Shown in pieces: positions 32,439 through 40,836 of a DNA stretch of 64,000 nt. The stretch is from Chryseobacterium rhizosphaerae. Its GTDB lineage: Bacteria; Bacteroidota; Bacteroidia; Flavobacteriales; Weeksellaceae. The stretch covers positions 1 to 64,000 of the forward strand of contig NZ_QNUF01000011.1 in the NCBI RefSeq assembly GCF_003385455.1, written 5' to 3'. Under the pieces are notes generated by a model, which made no database searches, was not told the origin of the DNA, and saw only the letters and a program-made list of their open reading frames with translations. The translations under genes were made by a program, and so were the position numbers. Numbering within the stretch: position 1 is the first letter of the stretch; every line of letters starts with the position of its first letter.

Positions 32439-33557
32439 TTATGAGTTTTTATGAATATATCTTGATAGCTTTATCCCAAGATCTGTCCAGACAATTTTAG
32501 GATTTCCGTTTCTTGTCAGATGAAGATCAGCAGTATTGATTTCCTCTAAAATACTTTCAATATTGGCACCGCTGATAAATTTTGAAAATCCTGACCAGTT
32601 GAACCCATCAGCATTGATCTTTTTATAGACAAGATCCTCAGACTGATAGTTCTGAAGGAGTGCCAGTCTGAAAATTTCAGAACAATAATTTAAAAAATTC
32701 TTCTGTTTTTCTCTGTTCCACCCGGCTATTTCCCTTGCCCAGAAAATAATACTTTTAAGGTAAGCAGGTTTTTTCTTTACCATAAATGCATCCCGGACCC
32801 ACTGCACAAATAATTTTTCAAATTCATTAGTCTTATCTCCGGAGTTTAAAAGTTTGATAGCATCATTTAGATCTCCCTGTGCTTCATGGATAACCTCTCT
32901 GATCTTTTCCCTGGAAATGGAAAATTTCTTTTCCAGATAGTCTTTAAGATCTTCATCATTAATTCTTGGAATTTCTACGATCTGGGTTCTGGAAAGAATC
33001 GTAGGAAGTATATCATTTGTACTTTCTGTGGTAAGGAGAATAATAGTTTTGGCCGGCGGCTCTTCCAGGAATTTTAAAAATTTGTTTGAGGCCGCAATAT
33101 TCATTTTATCAGCTCTCCAGACAATAAGGATCTTCGTTCCTCCTTCAAAGCTTTTCAAGGAAAACTTCTGATTCTGGTCATCCACTTCATCTGCGGAGAT
33201 AAAAAGCTGCTTGTTTTCTGATTCTAAAAAGGCAGTCCAGTCATCATAGCTCGCATAAGGAGAGGCCATGATCATCTCTCTGAATTCTTCAAACTTATTT
33301 TTACTTAAAGAATTTTTATTATCTGTAAAAACAGGAAAGCTAAAATGAAGATCCAAGTGATTCAGGTGCTCTACCTTTAAGGCAGCATGCTCGTTTTCCC
33401 GACTTAGTATCTCTCTGGCATATGCCAGCACCATAGGTAATGTTCCATATCCTTCTTTCCCTACAAAAAGCTGGGCATGGCTTACTCTGTTTTCAGCAAT
33501 ACTTTCTCTAAGAAGTTTTTTCAGGTTTTCCTGACCGGCTATGTTCTCCCAATTCAT
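32439..33557 (-). CDS. holB: DNA polymerase III delta-prime subunit
   Basis: This 372-aa clamp-loader subunit is a AAA+-type protein of the delta-prime class. It begins NWENIAGQENLKKLLRESI. GKEGYGTL stands in the Walker-A position without the Lys-Thr pair, as expected for the non-hydrolysing stator. KFLKFLEEPPAKTIILLTTE and LPTILSRTQIVEIPR follow (sensor 1 and SRC arginine motif). No four-cysteine zinc module is visible between the Walker motifs. C-terminal helices form the collar domain. It stands alone with its own promoter and terminator. Confidence 0.92.
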   Translation of the reverse strand: MNWENIAGQENLKKLLRESIAENRVSHAQLFVGKEGYGTLPMVLAYAREILSRENEHAALKVEHLNHLDLHFSFPVFTDNKNSLSKNKFEEFREMIMASPYASYDDWTAFLESENKQLFISADEVDDQNQKFSLKSFEGGTKILIVWRADKMNIAASNKFLKFLEEPPAKTIILLTTESTNDILPTILSRTQIVEIPRINDEDLKDYLEKKFSISREKIREVIHEAQGDLNDAIKLLNSGDKTNEFEKLFVQWVRDAFMVKKKPAYLKSIIFWAREIAGWNREKQKNFLNYCSEIFRLALLQNYQSEDLVYKKINADGFNWSGFSKFISGANIESILEEINTADLHLTRNGNPKIVWTDLGIKLSRYIHKNS

Positions 33558-33561
33558 GTTC

Positions 33562-33569
33562 CAAAGATA
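33562..33569 (-). promoter_or_regulatory. -7 promoter box (TATCTTTG) just before holB
   Basis: An exact TAnnTTTG match ending only four bases before the holB ATG, so the transcript could be leaderless or nearly so. Confidence 0.5.
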
Positions 33570-33727
33570 AAAAATCTTATCTCAATTTATAAAATTAAGT
33601 CTGTTTAATCTATCACGAAATCCTTTATATGCATTTTAACAGGACCCAACCTGATATTATAGGAAGCATCAATAATATAATTAGAATAAATTTTAAATTA
33701 AATTGCGTGCAATTTAATTTTCAACAA

Positions 33728-33735
33728 TATATTTG
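33728..33735 (+). promoter_or_regulatory. -7 promoter box (TATATTTG) for the aldehyde dehydrogenase
   Basis: An exact TAnnTTTG match with TTG at 33703-33705 as a possible -33 element 22 bases away; the leader would be about 65 bases. ATTGCGTGCAAT (33702-33713) is a palindrome just upstream and could be an operator. Confidence 0.6.
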
Positions 33736-33804
33736 CATTGCGAATTTTAACTTAACTTACTTATAAAATTCCAGACTATTTTGAATCCTTAAAATCAATA
33801 TACA

Positions 33805-35124
33805 ATGAACAAAGAATCAGAACAAAAAATAAGAGACGTTTTTCAGCAACAGAAAGCTTTTTTCAAAACCAATCAGACCAAAGATATTGAATTCAGGAAA
33901 GCCCAACTGAGAAAATTCCGCGAAGTATTTTTACATCACACAGATGCTCTTTGTGATGCTTTATATATAGATTTGGGGAAAAGCAGAAAAGAAGCGGAAT
34001 ATGTGGAAATTCAGATTGTGATCAGTGAACTTGATTATTTTCTGGAGAATATTGATGAATGGGCAAAACCAACTCCCGTTCCTTCCAAACCACATCCGAC
34101 AGGAGCTGAAGTCATAAGTAAAATAATATATGAGCCGTATGGGGTAAGTTATATTATCGGACCATTCAACTATCCTGTTCAACTGACATTCAGTCCACTT
34201 ATCGGAGCTTTGGTTGCAGGAAATACCGCCATTTTGAAACCATCAGAAAATACACCTCACGTTGCTAAAGTTCTTGAAGATATTGTAAAGGAATCTTTTG
34301 ACGAATCTTACGTAGCCGTATTTCAGGGAGCTATTGAAGAAAATACTTTATTATTAAGCCTGCCTTTTGATTATATTTTCTTTACAGGAAGCCCCAATGT
34401 GGGAAAAATTGTAATGAAAGCTGCTGCAGAGCAATTAATTCCTTTGGCATTGGAGCTTGGAGGAAAATCTCCTACAATAGTTCACAAAGATGCAGATCTC
34501 GATAAAGCAGTGGCAAGAATATCTTACGGAAAATGGATTAACTGTGGGCAAACCTGTGTGGCGCCAGACTATATTTATGTTCATGAGTCTGTAAAGGATG
34601 CATTTATTGAAAAATTCAAAGCGCATTTAAAGACAACCTATAACGATGAATCTTTAGGAAAAATAGGAAAGATTGTAAGTCAGAATCAAATTAAACATCT
34701 TGCAGGATATCTGGAGGCTGCTCCTGAAAAAGTTATCTATGGAGGCAAGTATGATCTTGAGAGCCGATATTTTGAGGCTACTTTAATGGACACCATAACC
34801 TGGAATGATCAGGTAATGCAGCAGGAAATTTTCGGTCCTATCCTACCCATTATGACCTACCACGACATTAATGAAGCACTGGAAGAAATAAATAACCGTC
34901 CAAAACCATTGGCATTATATGTTTTCTCAGAAGATCAGGAATTTGCAGATCATGTTCTAAGCCATACAACAAGTGGTGATGCAGAAATTAACAGTACTAT
35001 TATTCATGTTGGTTCTCATTATTTACCTTTTGGAGGGGTGGGAACTTCGGGAATGGGAAAATACCATGGAAAATATAGTTTTGAAAGTTTTAGTCACAGC
35101 CGATCTGTACTTCAGGTAAAATAA
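33805..35124 (+). CDS. Aldehyde dehydrogenase (class 3-like)
   Basis: This 439-aa NAD(P)-dependent enzyme oxidises aldehydes to acids. The short length and absence of the N-terminal extension fit the ALDH3 class. The catalytic Cys is C251 (NCGQTCVAPDY), the general base is E217 (LALELGGKSPT), and FFTGSPNVGK is the cofactor loop. The C-terminal GGVGTSGMGKYHGKYSFESFSH is typical (in part). ALDH3 enzymes act on fatty or aromatic aldehydes; the substrate here is not determined. It is monocistronic, with its own promoter and terminator. Confidence 0.93.
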   Translation: MNKESEQKIRDVFQQQKAFFKTNQTKDIEFRKAQLRKFREVFLHHTDALCDALYIDLGKSRKEAEYVEIQIVISELDYFLENIDEWAKPTPVPSKPHPTGAEVISKIIYEPYGVSYIIGPFNYPVQLTFSPLIGALVAGNTAILKPSENTPHVAKVLEDIVKESFDESYVAVFQGAIEENTLLLSLPFDYIFFTGSPNVGKIVMKAAAEQLIPLALELGGKSPTIVHKDADLDKAVARISYGKWINCGQTCVAPDYIYVHESVKDAFIEKFKAHLKTTYNDESLGKIGKIVSQNQIKHLAGYLEAAPEKVIYGGKYDLESRYFEATLMDTITWNDQVMQQEIFGPILPIMTYHDINEALEEINNRPKPLALYVFSEDQEFADHVLSHTTSGDAEINSTIIHVGSHYLPFGGVGTSGMGKYHGKYSFESFSHSRSVLQVK

Positions 35125-35145
35125 TTTTACAGGCTATCCTGTTAA

Positions 35146-35182
35146 AAAAAAGACCGTTATCAAATAAAAAACGGTCTTTTTC
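35146..35182 (+). terminator. Terminator after the aldehyde dehydrogenase
   Basis: AAAAAGACCGTT and AACGGTCTTTTT pair perfectly with an eleven-base loop and end in T-rich sequence. Confidence 0.93.
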
Positions 35183-35321
35183 GTATAATAGAATTAGTAA
35201 TTTTATGAATAAAAATTTGCAGTTTTCTTTTGAAGAAAGGCCCTTAACAAACTTTAACCACATATAATTTTTACAATTCATTAATATTTAAGATATTTGC
35301 GCATTGTTTTAAAAATAAAGA

Positions 35322-36599
35322 ATGAAAAAAATCTTTGTAGTATCATTCATATCAGCTGGATACTTCCTGAATGCACAGAGTCTAGGTAACTCGCCCTATG
35401 CAACGTATGGAATTGGAGATGTAAAATATGATAATACGATCGAAACTGCTTCAATGGGAGGTATATCAACTGCTTTTATAAGTGATTTCACCAGTAGTTT
35501 CAATTTTGCAAACCCTGCAAACAACGCCAATTTCGAACTTACAAGTATCAGACTGGAGGCTACCAATGAAAACAATTATTTCAAATCGAATTATAACGAT
35601 ATGAAATCTACAAAGCATTCTACGTATCTTTCCAATATTGCTTTGGCATTCCCTTTATCTCCAAAGGTAAAGATGGGACTTTCTTATCAGCCTTACAGTT
35701 CTAAAAGTTATGATATTTTAAGCACTGAAACAAGAGACGGAATTGCTTACAATAATAGATTTAAAGGAAGTGGTACTTTAAATACAGCACAGGTAGCTGT
35801 TTCTTACAAAATAGATCAGCAATTTTCTGTTGGAGCAAGAGCCAATCTTTATTTTGGTGACTTATATGATCTGAACGAATTCGGCACCTCAACTTCTGAG
35901 TACGTTAATGGATATGAAACTAAAAATAAAGTAAGAAACTTTAACTTTACACTTGGTACCAGCTATCAGACTCTAAATACCCGTACTGATAAAAAATTAA
36001 CAATTGGAGCTACTGCTACTTTTGGAAATACCAGCAATATGACTACTGAGTACATCAACAGTACTTACAGATTTGCTGATGCAGCAGGAACTAAAACTGA
36101 TGAAAAAACTATAGAGCAGAAAAATACAAGCTCCAAGAATCTTCTTCCTTTACAAGCCTCTTTAGGGGTAGGATATGGAAGTGAAAATCATTGGTTCTTC
36201 TCAGGACAGATTGACTATAAAAAAGGAGAGGATGTCTCTTATTTTGGAAAAACTTTCGATTTCCAGGATACCTATAGAATTTCTGCCGGTGGATGGTACT
36301 TGCCTAACTACAATAACTTCAGAAATTATTTCTCAAGAGTAATTTACAGATATGGAGCTTTCTATGAAAGAGGAAATCTTAAACTAGAGGGTAACAGCAT
36401 TAACAAATTTGGTATTTCTGCCGGAGTAATGCTTCCATTCAAGACCAGCAGCATCACCAGAATGAGCGGACTTGAAATAGGAGTAGAAATAGGTAAGAGA
36501 GGAACTCTTAATGATAACCTGATCAATCAGAACTTCATTAATTTTAGAATCGGCTTTAATTTTGCTGATAAATGGTTTAGAAAGACTCTTTATAACTAG
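35322..36599 (+). CDS. Outer-membrane beta-barrel protein upstream of lptC
   Basis: This 425-aa protein has a signal peptide (MKKIFVVSFISAGYFLNAQ) followed by NSPYATYGIGDVKYDNTIET and ASMGGISTAF, the start of a FadL/PorV-like flavobacterial barrel family. Alternating strands such as KVKMGLSYQPYS and FSVGARANLYFGDLYD run to a C-terminal RIGFNFADKWFRKTLYN. It is a predicted outer-membrane protein; exact role unknown. It precedes lptC by one base, which suggests a link to envelope biogenesis. The upstream box GATATTTG (35291-35298) is one mismatch-pair from the -7 consensus. Confidence 0.85.
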   Translation: MKKIFVVSFISAGYFLNAQSLGNSPYATYGIGDVKYDNTIETASMGGISTAFISDFTSSFNFANPANNANFELTSIRLEATNENNYFKSNYNDMKSTKHSTYLSNIALAFPLSPKVKMGLSYQPYSSKSYDILSTETRDGIAYNNRFKGSGTLNTAQVAVSYKIDQQFSVGARANLYFGDLYDLNEFGTSTSEYVNGYETKNKVRNFNFTLGTSYQTLNTRTDKKLTIGATATFGNTSNMTTEYINSTYRFADAAGTKTDEKTIEQKNTSSKNLLPLQASLGVGYGSENHWFFSGQIDYKKGEDVSYFGKTFDFQDTYRISAGGWYLPNYNNFRNYFSRVIYRYGAFYERGNLKLEGNSINKFGISAGVMLPFKTSSITRMSGLEIGVEIGKRGTLNDNLINQNFINFRIGFNFADKWFRKTLYN

Positions 36600-36600
36600 A

Positions 36601-37191
36601 ATGAATTTTTCAAAAAAAATATCATATAAAAATATAGCATGCCTTTTTAGTTGTGCTATATTTTTTATATTGACATCATGTGAAGAGGATCTTACCAAAA
36701 ATAAAGGTAGCCAAAGTAAAAACTTTCCCTCACAAATCATTAATAATGCCAATATTGTACAGCGTGATTCCGGTTTTGTCACTTTAAAGGCCAAAGCTCC
36801 TATCATTGAAAAATATGAACTTATAGACAGTCCGTATGTGGTAGCAAGAAAAGGGATCAATATAGAGTTCTTTGATAAAAAGAAACCGAAAATTCCCGGA
36901 AAGATCACAGCTAAATATGCCCGTATTTTTGAATATAAAAAATTCTACGAAGCAAAAGGTGATGTAAGGATTACCACTAATGAAGGACAAAGGTTTGCCA
37001 TGCAGAGTATTTATTGGGATCAGAAAAAGAACAGGATTTATACTAAAGATACAGTGTATGTAACTATGGAAGACGGATCTACATTGGTAGGTGCTAATGG
37101 AATGACTGCTAAAGATGATTTTTCTGAATATACCTTTTATAACAACTCGGGAGACTTTAGTTCAAAAAGGATTTCTGAAAATAAAAAATAA
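36601..37191 (+). CDS. lptC: LPS export protein LptC, lipoprotein
   Basis: This 196-aa LptC-type protein accepts lipopolysaccharide from the inner-membrane LptBFG exporter and passes it to LptA. It has an N-terminal signal with lipobox FILTSC (around C26). The mature part is a beta-jellyroll (ARIFEYKKFYEAKGDVRITTNEG; IYTKDTVYVTMEDGSTLVGANGMTA, shown in part) typical of LptC/OstA. The start is the ATG at 36601, directly after the upstream stop. An in-frame ATG at 36562 would overlap the barrel gene. A lipobox anchor instead of a single helix is common in Bacteroidota. Confidence 0.88.
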   Translation: MNFSKKISYKNIACLFSCAIFFILTSCEEDLTKNKGSQSKNFPSQIINNANIVQRDSGFVTLKAKAPIIEKYELIDSPYVVARKGINIEFFDKKKPKIPGKITAKYARIFEYKKFYEAKGDVRITTNEGQRFAMQSIYWDQKKNRIYTKDTVYVTMEDGSTLVGANGMTAKDDFSEYTFYNNSGDFSSKRISENKK

Positions 37192-37202
37192 ATCCTATCA
37201 TC

Positions 37203-38246
37203 ATGAAAACTCTTGCAATTGGCCTTATGTCCGGGACAAGTCTGGACGGTTTGGATATTTGCTTTGCTGAATTTGAAAAGCAAGATACATGGACCTTTAA
37301 GATCCTAAAAGCAGAAACCATACCCTATTCTAAGGAGTGGGAAAATAAACTCAGAAGTTCCATTCATTTATCAGCGGAAGATTTATTAGAACTGCATTCG
37401 GAATATGGTTTTTACCTCGGTCAGCAGGTTAAAGAGTTTATCCGAAAATATCAGCTTGAAAACATCAGTCTTATCGCTTCTCACGGCCACACTGTTTTTC
37501 ACCAGCCTCAAAAAAAATTCACTCTTCAAATAGGAGATGGCAGAGCGATCAAACTGGAAACAGGATTACCTGTAGTCTATGATTTCAGAAGCCAGGATGT
37601 ACTGATGAAAGGAAACGGAGCCCCATTGGTTCCCATAGGTGATGCGCTTCTTTTTTCAGACTATGATGCATGTCTTAATTTGGGTGGGTTTTCGAATATT
37701 TCTTTGCAGGTCAATGGTCAAAGAATAGCTTTTGACATTGCTCCTGTCAATATCATTCTGAATCAATTAGCCCAAAAATTAAACCTCAGCTTTGATGAAA
37801 ATGGAAATCTGGCAAGAGAAGGAAAAATAAATGAGGAACTGTTAAGCCGACTCAATTCATTAGATTTCTATCAGCAGCCCCACCCCAAATCTTTAGGGGT
37901 AGAATGGTGTAATGAGTATGTATTTCCGATACTTGAGAATATAGAAACAGCAAGTTTGCTGGCAACGGTTACAGAGCATATTGCCCAGCAAATTTCCAAT
38001 GTCATCAATAAAAATAATATCAGGAATATTCTTTTTACCGGTGGAGGTGCTTATAACACATTTTTAATTGAAAAAATAAAAGCTAAAACAACCTCTGAAA
38101 TCATTATCCCATTCAAGGAAATCATTGATTACAAAGAAGCCCTTATTTTTGCCTTTATGGGTGTTTTGAAAATGAACAACGAGATCAACGTCCTTTCTTC
38201 GGCTACAGGGAGTACAGCCGATCATAGTTCAGGTATCATTGTTTAG
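37203..38246 (+). CDS. anmK: Anhydro-N-acetylmuramic acid kinase
   Basis: This 347-aa kinase phosphorylates and opens 1,6-anhydro-MurNAc to MurNAc-6-phosphate in peptidoglycan recycling. The sugar-kinase ATP motif GTSLDGLD lies near residues 11-18. HGHTVFHQP and GDGRAIKLETGLPVVYDFR match the family, and LFTGGGAYNTFL is the second phosphate loop. Length (about 345-370) is normal. It follows lptC by 11 bp, so the outer-membrane protein, lptC and anmK may form an envelope operon. Confidence 0.95.
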   Translation: MKTLAIGLMSGTSLDGLDICFAEFEKQDTWTFKILKAETIPYSKEWENKLRSSIHLSAEDLLELHSEYGFYLGQQVKEFIRKYQLENISLIASHGHTVFHQPQKKFTLQIGDGRAIKLETGLPVVYDFRSQDVLMKGNGAPLVPIGDALLFSDYDACLNLGGFSNISLQVNGQRIAFDIAPVNIILNQLAQKLNLSFDENGNLAREGKINEELLSRLNSLDFYQQPHPKSLGVEWCNEYVFPILENIETASLLATVTEHIAQQISNVINKNNIRNILFTGGGAYNTFLIEKIKAKTTSEIIIPFKEIIDYKEALIFAFMGVLKMNNEINVLSSATGSTADHSSGIIV

Positions 38247-38271
38247 AGAGACAAAAAATAATACAACATAA

Positions 38272-38297
38272 AAAAACCTTCAAAAATGAAGGTTTTT
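38272..38297. terminator. Convergent terminator after anmK
   Basis: AAAAACCTTC and GAAGGTTTTT pair perfectly; A- and T-runs on the two sides make it usable in both directions. Confidence 0.92.
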
Positions 38298-38299
38298 AT

Positions 38300-38689
38300 T
38301 TATTTGTAAGCTTCGATCTTATCAGTCAATGCATTAATGAAATTTTGTAACGGCTTTTCTACCATCATCTTGATGAATGGATTAAACTTCCCTTCAAAAA
38401 GCATTTGTACTTCTGTCTGATTTTCATTAATAGGGTTTAAAGTTGCTGTTAATGTAAAGTCTAAACTTGAACTTGCTGATTTCAAGATTGCTTTCTGGTC
38501 ATTAACTTCATCTATTTTCAATGCAATTTCCGGCATTCCCTGTAATCCGAATTTAAAACCGTTGTCTCTTGTTTCAAATTTCTGAAGACCATCCGGCATA
38601 AATTCTTTATAATTTTCTGGAGACTTCAGTAATTCTGACAGCTCTTTAGATGATTTATTAACAATAATCTTTCGTCCTTCTAAATTCAT
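38300..38689 (-). CDS. SRPBCC (START-like) family protein
   Basis: This 129-aa soluble protein has the helix-grip layout: an N-terminal strand (GRKIIVNKSSKELSELLKSP), a helix, beta strands (FKFGLQGMPEIALKIDEV; TEVQMLFEGKFNPF) and a long C-terminal helix (LQNFINALTDKIEAYK). The family binds hydrophobic ligands. No enzymatic motif is visible. It is transcribed divergently from the NUDIX gene across 36 bp with overlapping promoters. Confidence 0.85.
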   Translation of the reverse strand: MNLEGRKIIVNKSSKELSELLKSPENYKEFMPDGLQKFETRDNGFKFGLQGMPEIALKIDEVNDQKAILKSASSSLDFTLTATLNPINENQTEVQMLFEGKFNPFIKMMVEKPLQNFINALTDKIEAYK

Positions 38690-38693
38690 TTTT

Positions 38694-38730
38694 TATTTTT
38701 GTATTTAAATTCTTAATTCTTACAAATGTA
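38694..38730. promoter_or_regulatory. Overlapping divergent promoters (SRPBCC / NUDIX)
   Basis: TATTTTTG (38694-38701, plus) is a -7 box for the NUDIX gene, 24 bases before its ATG. On the minus strand TACATTTG (38723-38730) is a -7 box for the SRPBCC gene, 33 bases before its ATG, and it overlaps the NUDIX start codon at 38726. The two promoters face each other across a 36-bp spacer, so the transcripts cannot both initiate freely. Confidence 0.6.
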
Positions 38731-39337
38731 TAAAGTTTTTGTGAACGAAAAAAAATTATTAGTATCTAAGCATCCCGAGGAACTTGAAAAAAGTATTGGG
38801 TACGAAAGTTTCACAACTTTAGAGATTGCATTAGATATTTTAGAGAATACTTCTGTAAAAGAACTCAATGTTTTCGGTGAGAATATTGATGAGATCTGGA
38901 AGGAATTTCAAAAGCTATTCAGGATCATTGAAGCAGCGGGAGGAATTGTAAGCAATCCTGAAGGTGAAATTCTTTTCATCAAAAGGCTGGGTAAATGGGA
39001 TCTTCCTAAAGGTAAAATGGAGAAAGGTGAATCTCAGGAAGAATCTGCAGTAAGAGAAATTGAAGAGGAGACCGGTCTTAAAGACGTAGAACTCGTACAA
39101 TTCATTAATACCACTTACCATATTTATGTGGAAAGAAACGGTGAAAAAATACTAAAATGCACCCACTGGTTTGAGATGAATTTTAGTGGAGAAGATACAT
39201 TTAAACCTCAAGCGGAAGAAGGGATTACTGAAGTGGCATGGAAAAAAAGGCAGCAAATAGAAAACGAAGTGTTTCCAAGCACTTTTAAAAATATTAAACT
39301 GATTGTAAAAGATTTTTGGAATTCGAAAAATCTGTAG
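38726..39337 (+). CDS. NUDIX hydrolase
   Basis: This 203-aa protein is a nucleoside-diphosphate-linked hydrolase. The Nudix box spans 96-118 with the pattern G-x5-E-x7-REIEEETGL (G96, E102, R110, E111, E114, E115), complete and in the right spacing. The N-terminal 65 residues form an extra domain (VFVNEKKLLVSKHPEELEK, NVFGENIDEIWKEFQ) seen in flavobacterial NUDIX proteins. Substrate is not determined from sequence. Confidence 0.92.
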   Translation: MYKVFVNEKKLLVSKHPEELEKSIGYESFTTLEIALDILENTSVKELNVFGENIDEIWKEFQKLFRIIEAAGGIVSNPEGEILFIKRLGKWDLPKGKMEKGESQEESAVREIEEETGLKDVELVQFINTTYHIYVERNGEKILKCTHWFEMNFSGEDTFKPQAEEGITEVAWKKRQQIENEVFPSTFKNIKLIVKDFWNSKNL

Positions 39338-39350
39338 CCCTGAAAGAAAT

Positions 39351-39394
39351 AAAAAAGGCTGGAAGTTATTAAACTTAAACTTCCAGCCTTTTTT
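39351..39394. terminator. Bidirectional terminator between NUDIX gene and murF
   Basis: AAAAAAGGCTGGAAGTT and AACTTCCAGCCTTTTTT pair perfectly around a ten-base loop. It serves two convergent genes. Confidence 0.95.
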
Positions 39395-39408
39395 GTTTTT
39401 TTATCAGA

Positions 39409-40680
39409 CTATATAAAGTCGATCACCTTTTCTAGCGCTATCCCTCTGGATCCTTTTAGAAGAATATTTTCAGACTGAATCGGAGTCTGCTTCAGGTATT
39501 CAATTAATGATGATGTATCTTCAAAAGCAAGATTTGAAGAATTCACTGCTTTAAAGTGTTTTCCTACCGTAATGATTTCATCAAAATTTAAATCCTGGGC
39601 CAGTTTTAAGATGTTCTGATGCTCCTTTTCGCTTTCAGCACCCAATTCCAGCATATCTCCAATAATAATGGTTTTACGCCCCTCAAAGCTGATGAAATTA
39701 TTCAGGGATACTGTCATAGAACTTGGGTTAGCATTATAAGTATCCAATACCAATGTTTTATTCTCTTTTTTTACCACCTGTGAACGCATGTTCGTCGGGG
39801 TATACTGCTCAATAGCATGTTTTATTTTTTCAAAGCCAATTCCGAAATGAAGCCCAAAGCATGCCGCTACACAAAGATTGGTGAAGTTATAATCTCCTGT
39901 CAGTTTTGAAAGAGCTTTGAGATTCTGATAAGACAAACCTACAAAGTGTTCCTCTGAGAAAGATTCAAAGTTATAATCTGACCCTTCATTTCCAAAAGTG
40001 ATGGTAGATGGGTAGTTTTGCGTTTTTTCGATCTGGATAGGATCATTTTCATTAACGATAATGGTCCGTTGGTTTGATGTAAGATAATCGTAAAGTTCAG
40101 ACTTTCCTTTGATCACTCCTTCAAAACCTCCAAATCCTTCCAGATGGGCTTTCCCAAAATTGGTAATATACCCGAAATCCGGCTGTGCAATAGTACACAG
40201 GAGTTCTATTTCCTTTTGATGGTTGGCTCCCATTTCTATAACCGCGATCTCATGTTCCGGTTTGATAGAAAGAATAGTCAGAGGAACACCAATATGATTA
40301 TTCAGGTTTCCATATGTATACTGAACATTGAACTTTTCTGACAGTACCGCATGTATCAGTTCTTTTGTTGTAGTCTTCCCATTGCTTCCTGTAAGCCCTA
40401 TAAAAGGTATGCTAAGCTTATTTCTGTGGTATATTGCTAATTGCTGTAAAAACTCAAGAGTAGATGGAACATAGAAAATATTCTTATCTCTGTTTTCAAA
40501 TTCCGGCAGTTCTACGATTACTGCCAAAGCACCATCGTCTATAGCTTTTTCTGCTAAAGTTGCGGCATTGAAATTTTCGCCGGAAAAGGCAAAGAAAATA
40601 TCATTCTCTGCTATTTTTCTACTATCTATCGTTACTTTACCTGCCTGTAAAACTAAAGGATAAAATTGTTCTATATTCAT
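39409..40680 (-). CDS. murF: UDP-MurNAc-tripeptide:D-Ala-D-Ala ligase
   Basis: This 423-aa Mur ligase adds D-Ala-D-Ala to the peptidoglycan precursor in the cytoplasm. The ATP loop GLTGSNGKTTTK lies near 97-108. VIEMGANHQKEIELLCTIAQPDFG (in part) is the central carbamylated-lysine domain region, and VLDTYNANPSSM is the C-terminal domain motif of MurF. Length is slightly short (typical 430-460) but no domain is missing. It stands apart from the dcw cluster in this window. Confidence 0.95.
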   Translation of the reverse strand: MNIEQFYPLVLQAGKVTIDSRKIAENDIFFAFSGENFNAATLAEKAIDDGALAVIVELPEFENRDKNIFYVPSTLEFLQQLAIYHRNKLSIPFIGLTGSNGKTTTKELIHAVLSEKFNVQYTYGNLNNHIGVPLTILSIKPEHEIAVIEMGANHQKEIELLCTIAQPDFGYITNFGKAHLEGFGGFEGVIKGKSELYDYLTSNQRTIIVNENDPIQIEKTQNYPSTITFGNEGSDYNFESFSEEHFVGLSYQNLKALSKLTGDYNFTNLCVAACFGLHFGIGFEKIKHAIEQYTPTNMRSQVVKKENKTLVLDTYNANPSSMTVSLNNFISFEGRKTIIIGDMLELGAESEKEHQNILKLAQDLNFDEIITVGKHFKAVNSSNLAFEDTSSLIEYLKQTPIQSENILLKGSRGIALEKVIDFI

Positions 40681-40780
40681 GTGGAAATATATATATTTTT
40701 TTTAAGAGGTCACATGCAATCGCCAAATCTATATGAGTATTTCAGACTTTTTAACCAAAGCGATTTCATGATTCAAAAAT

Positions 40781-40815
40781 AAAAAAACCTTCCGGAAATC
40801 CGGAAGGTTTTTTTT
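40781..40815 (-). terminator. Terminator after gldJ
   Basis: AAAAACCTTCCGGA and TCCGGAAGGTTTTT pair perfectly; it lies just past the gldJ stop with A/T-runs on both sides. Confidence 0.95.
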
Positions 40816-40836
40816 AAGTATTTTTTGATAAATATA

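Noticed and set aside
32439..33557. Loss of the zinc module in holB as a sign of pseudogenisation
   Set aside because: The rest of the protein is intact and the subunit does not need ATP hydrolysis; I believe the absence is a lineage trait, though this needs an alignment.
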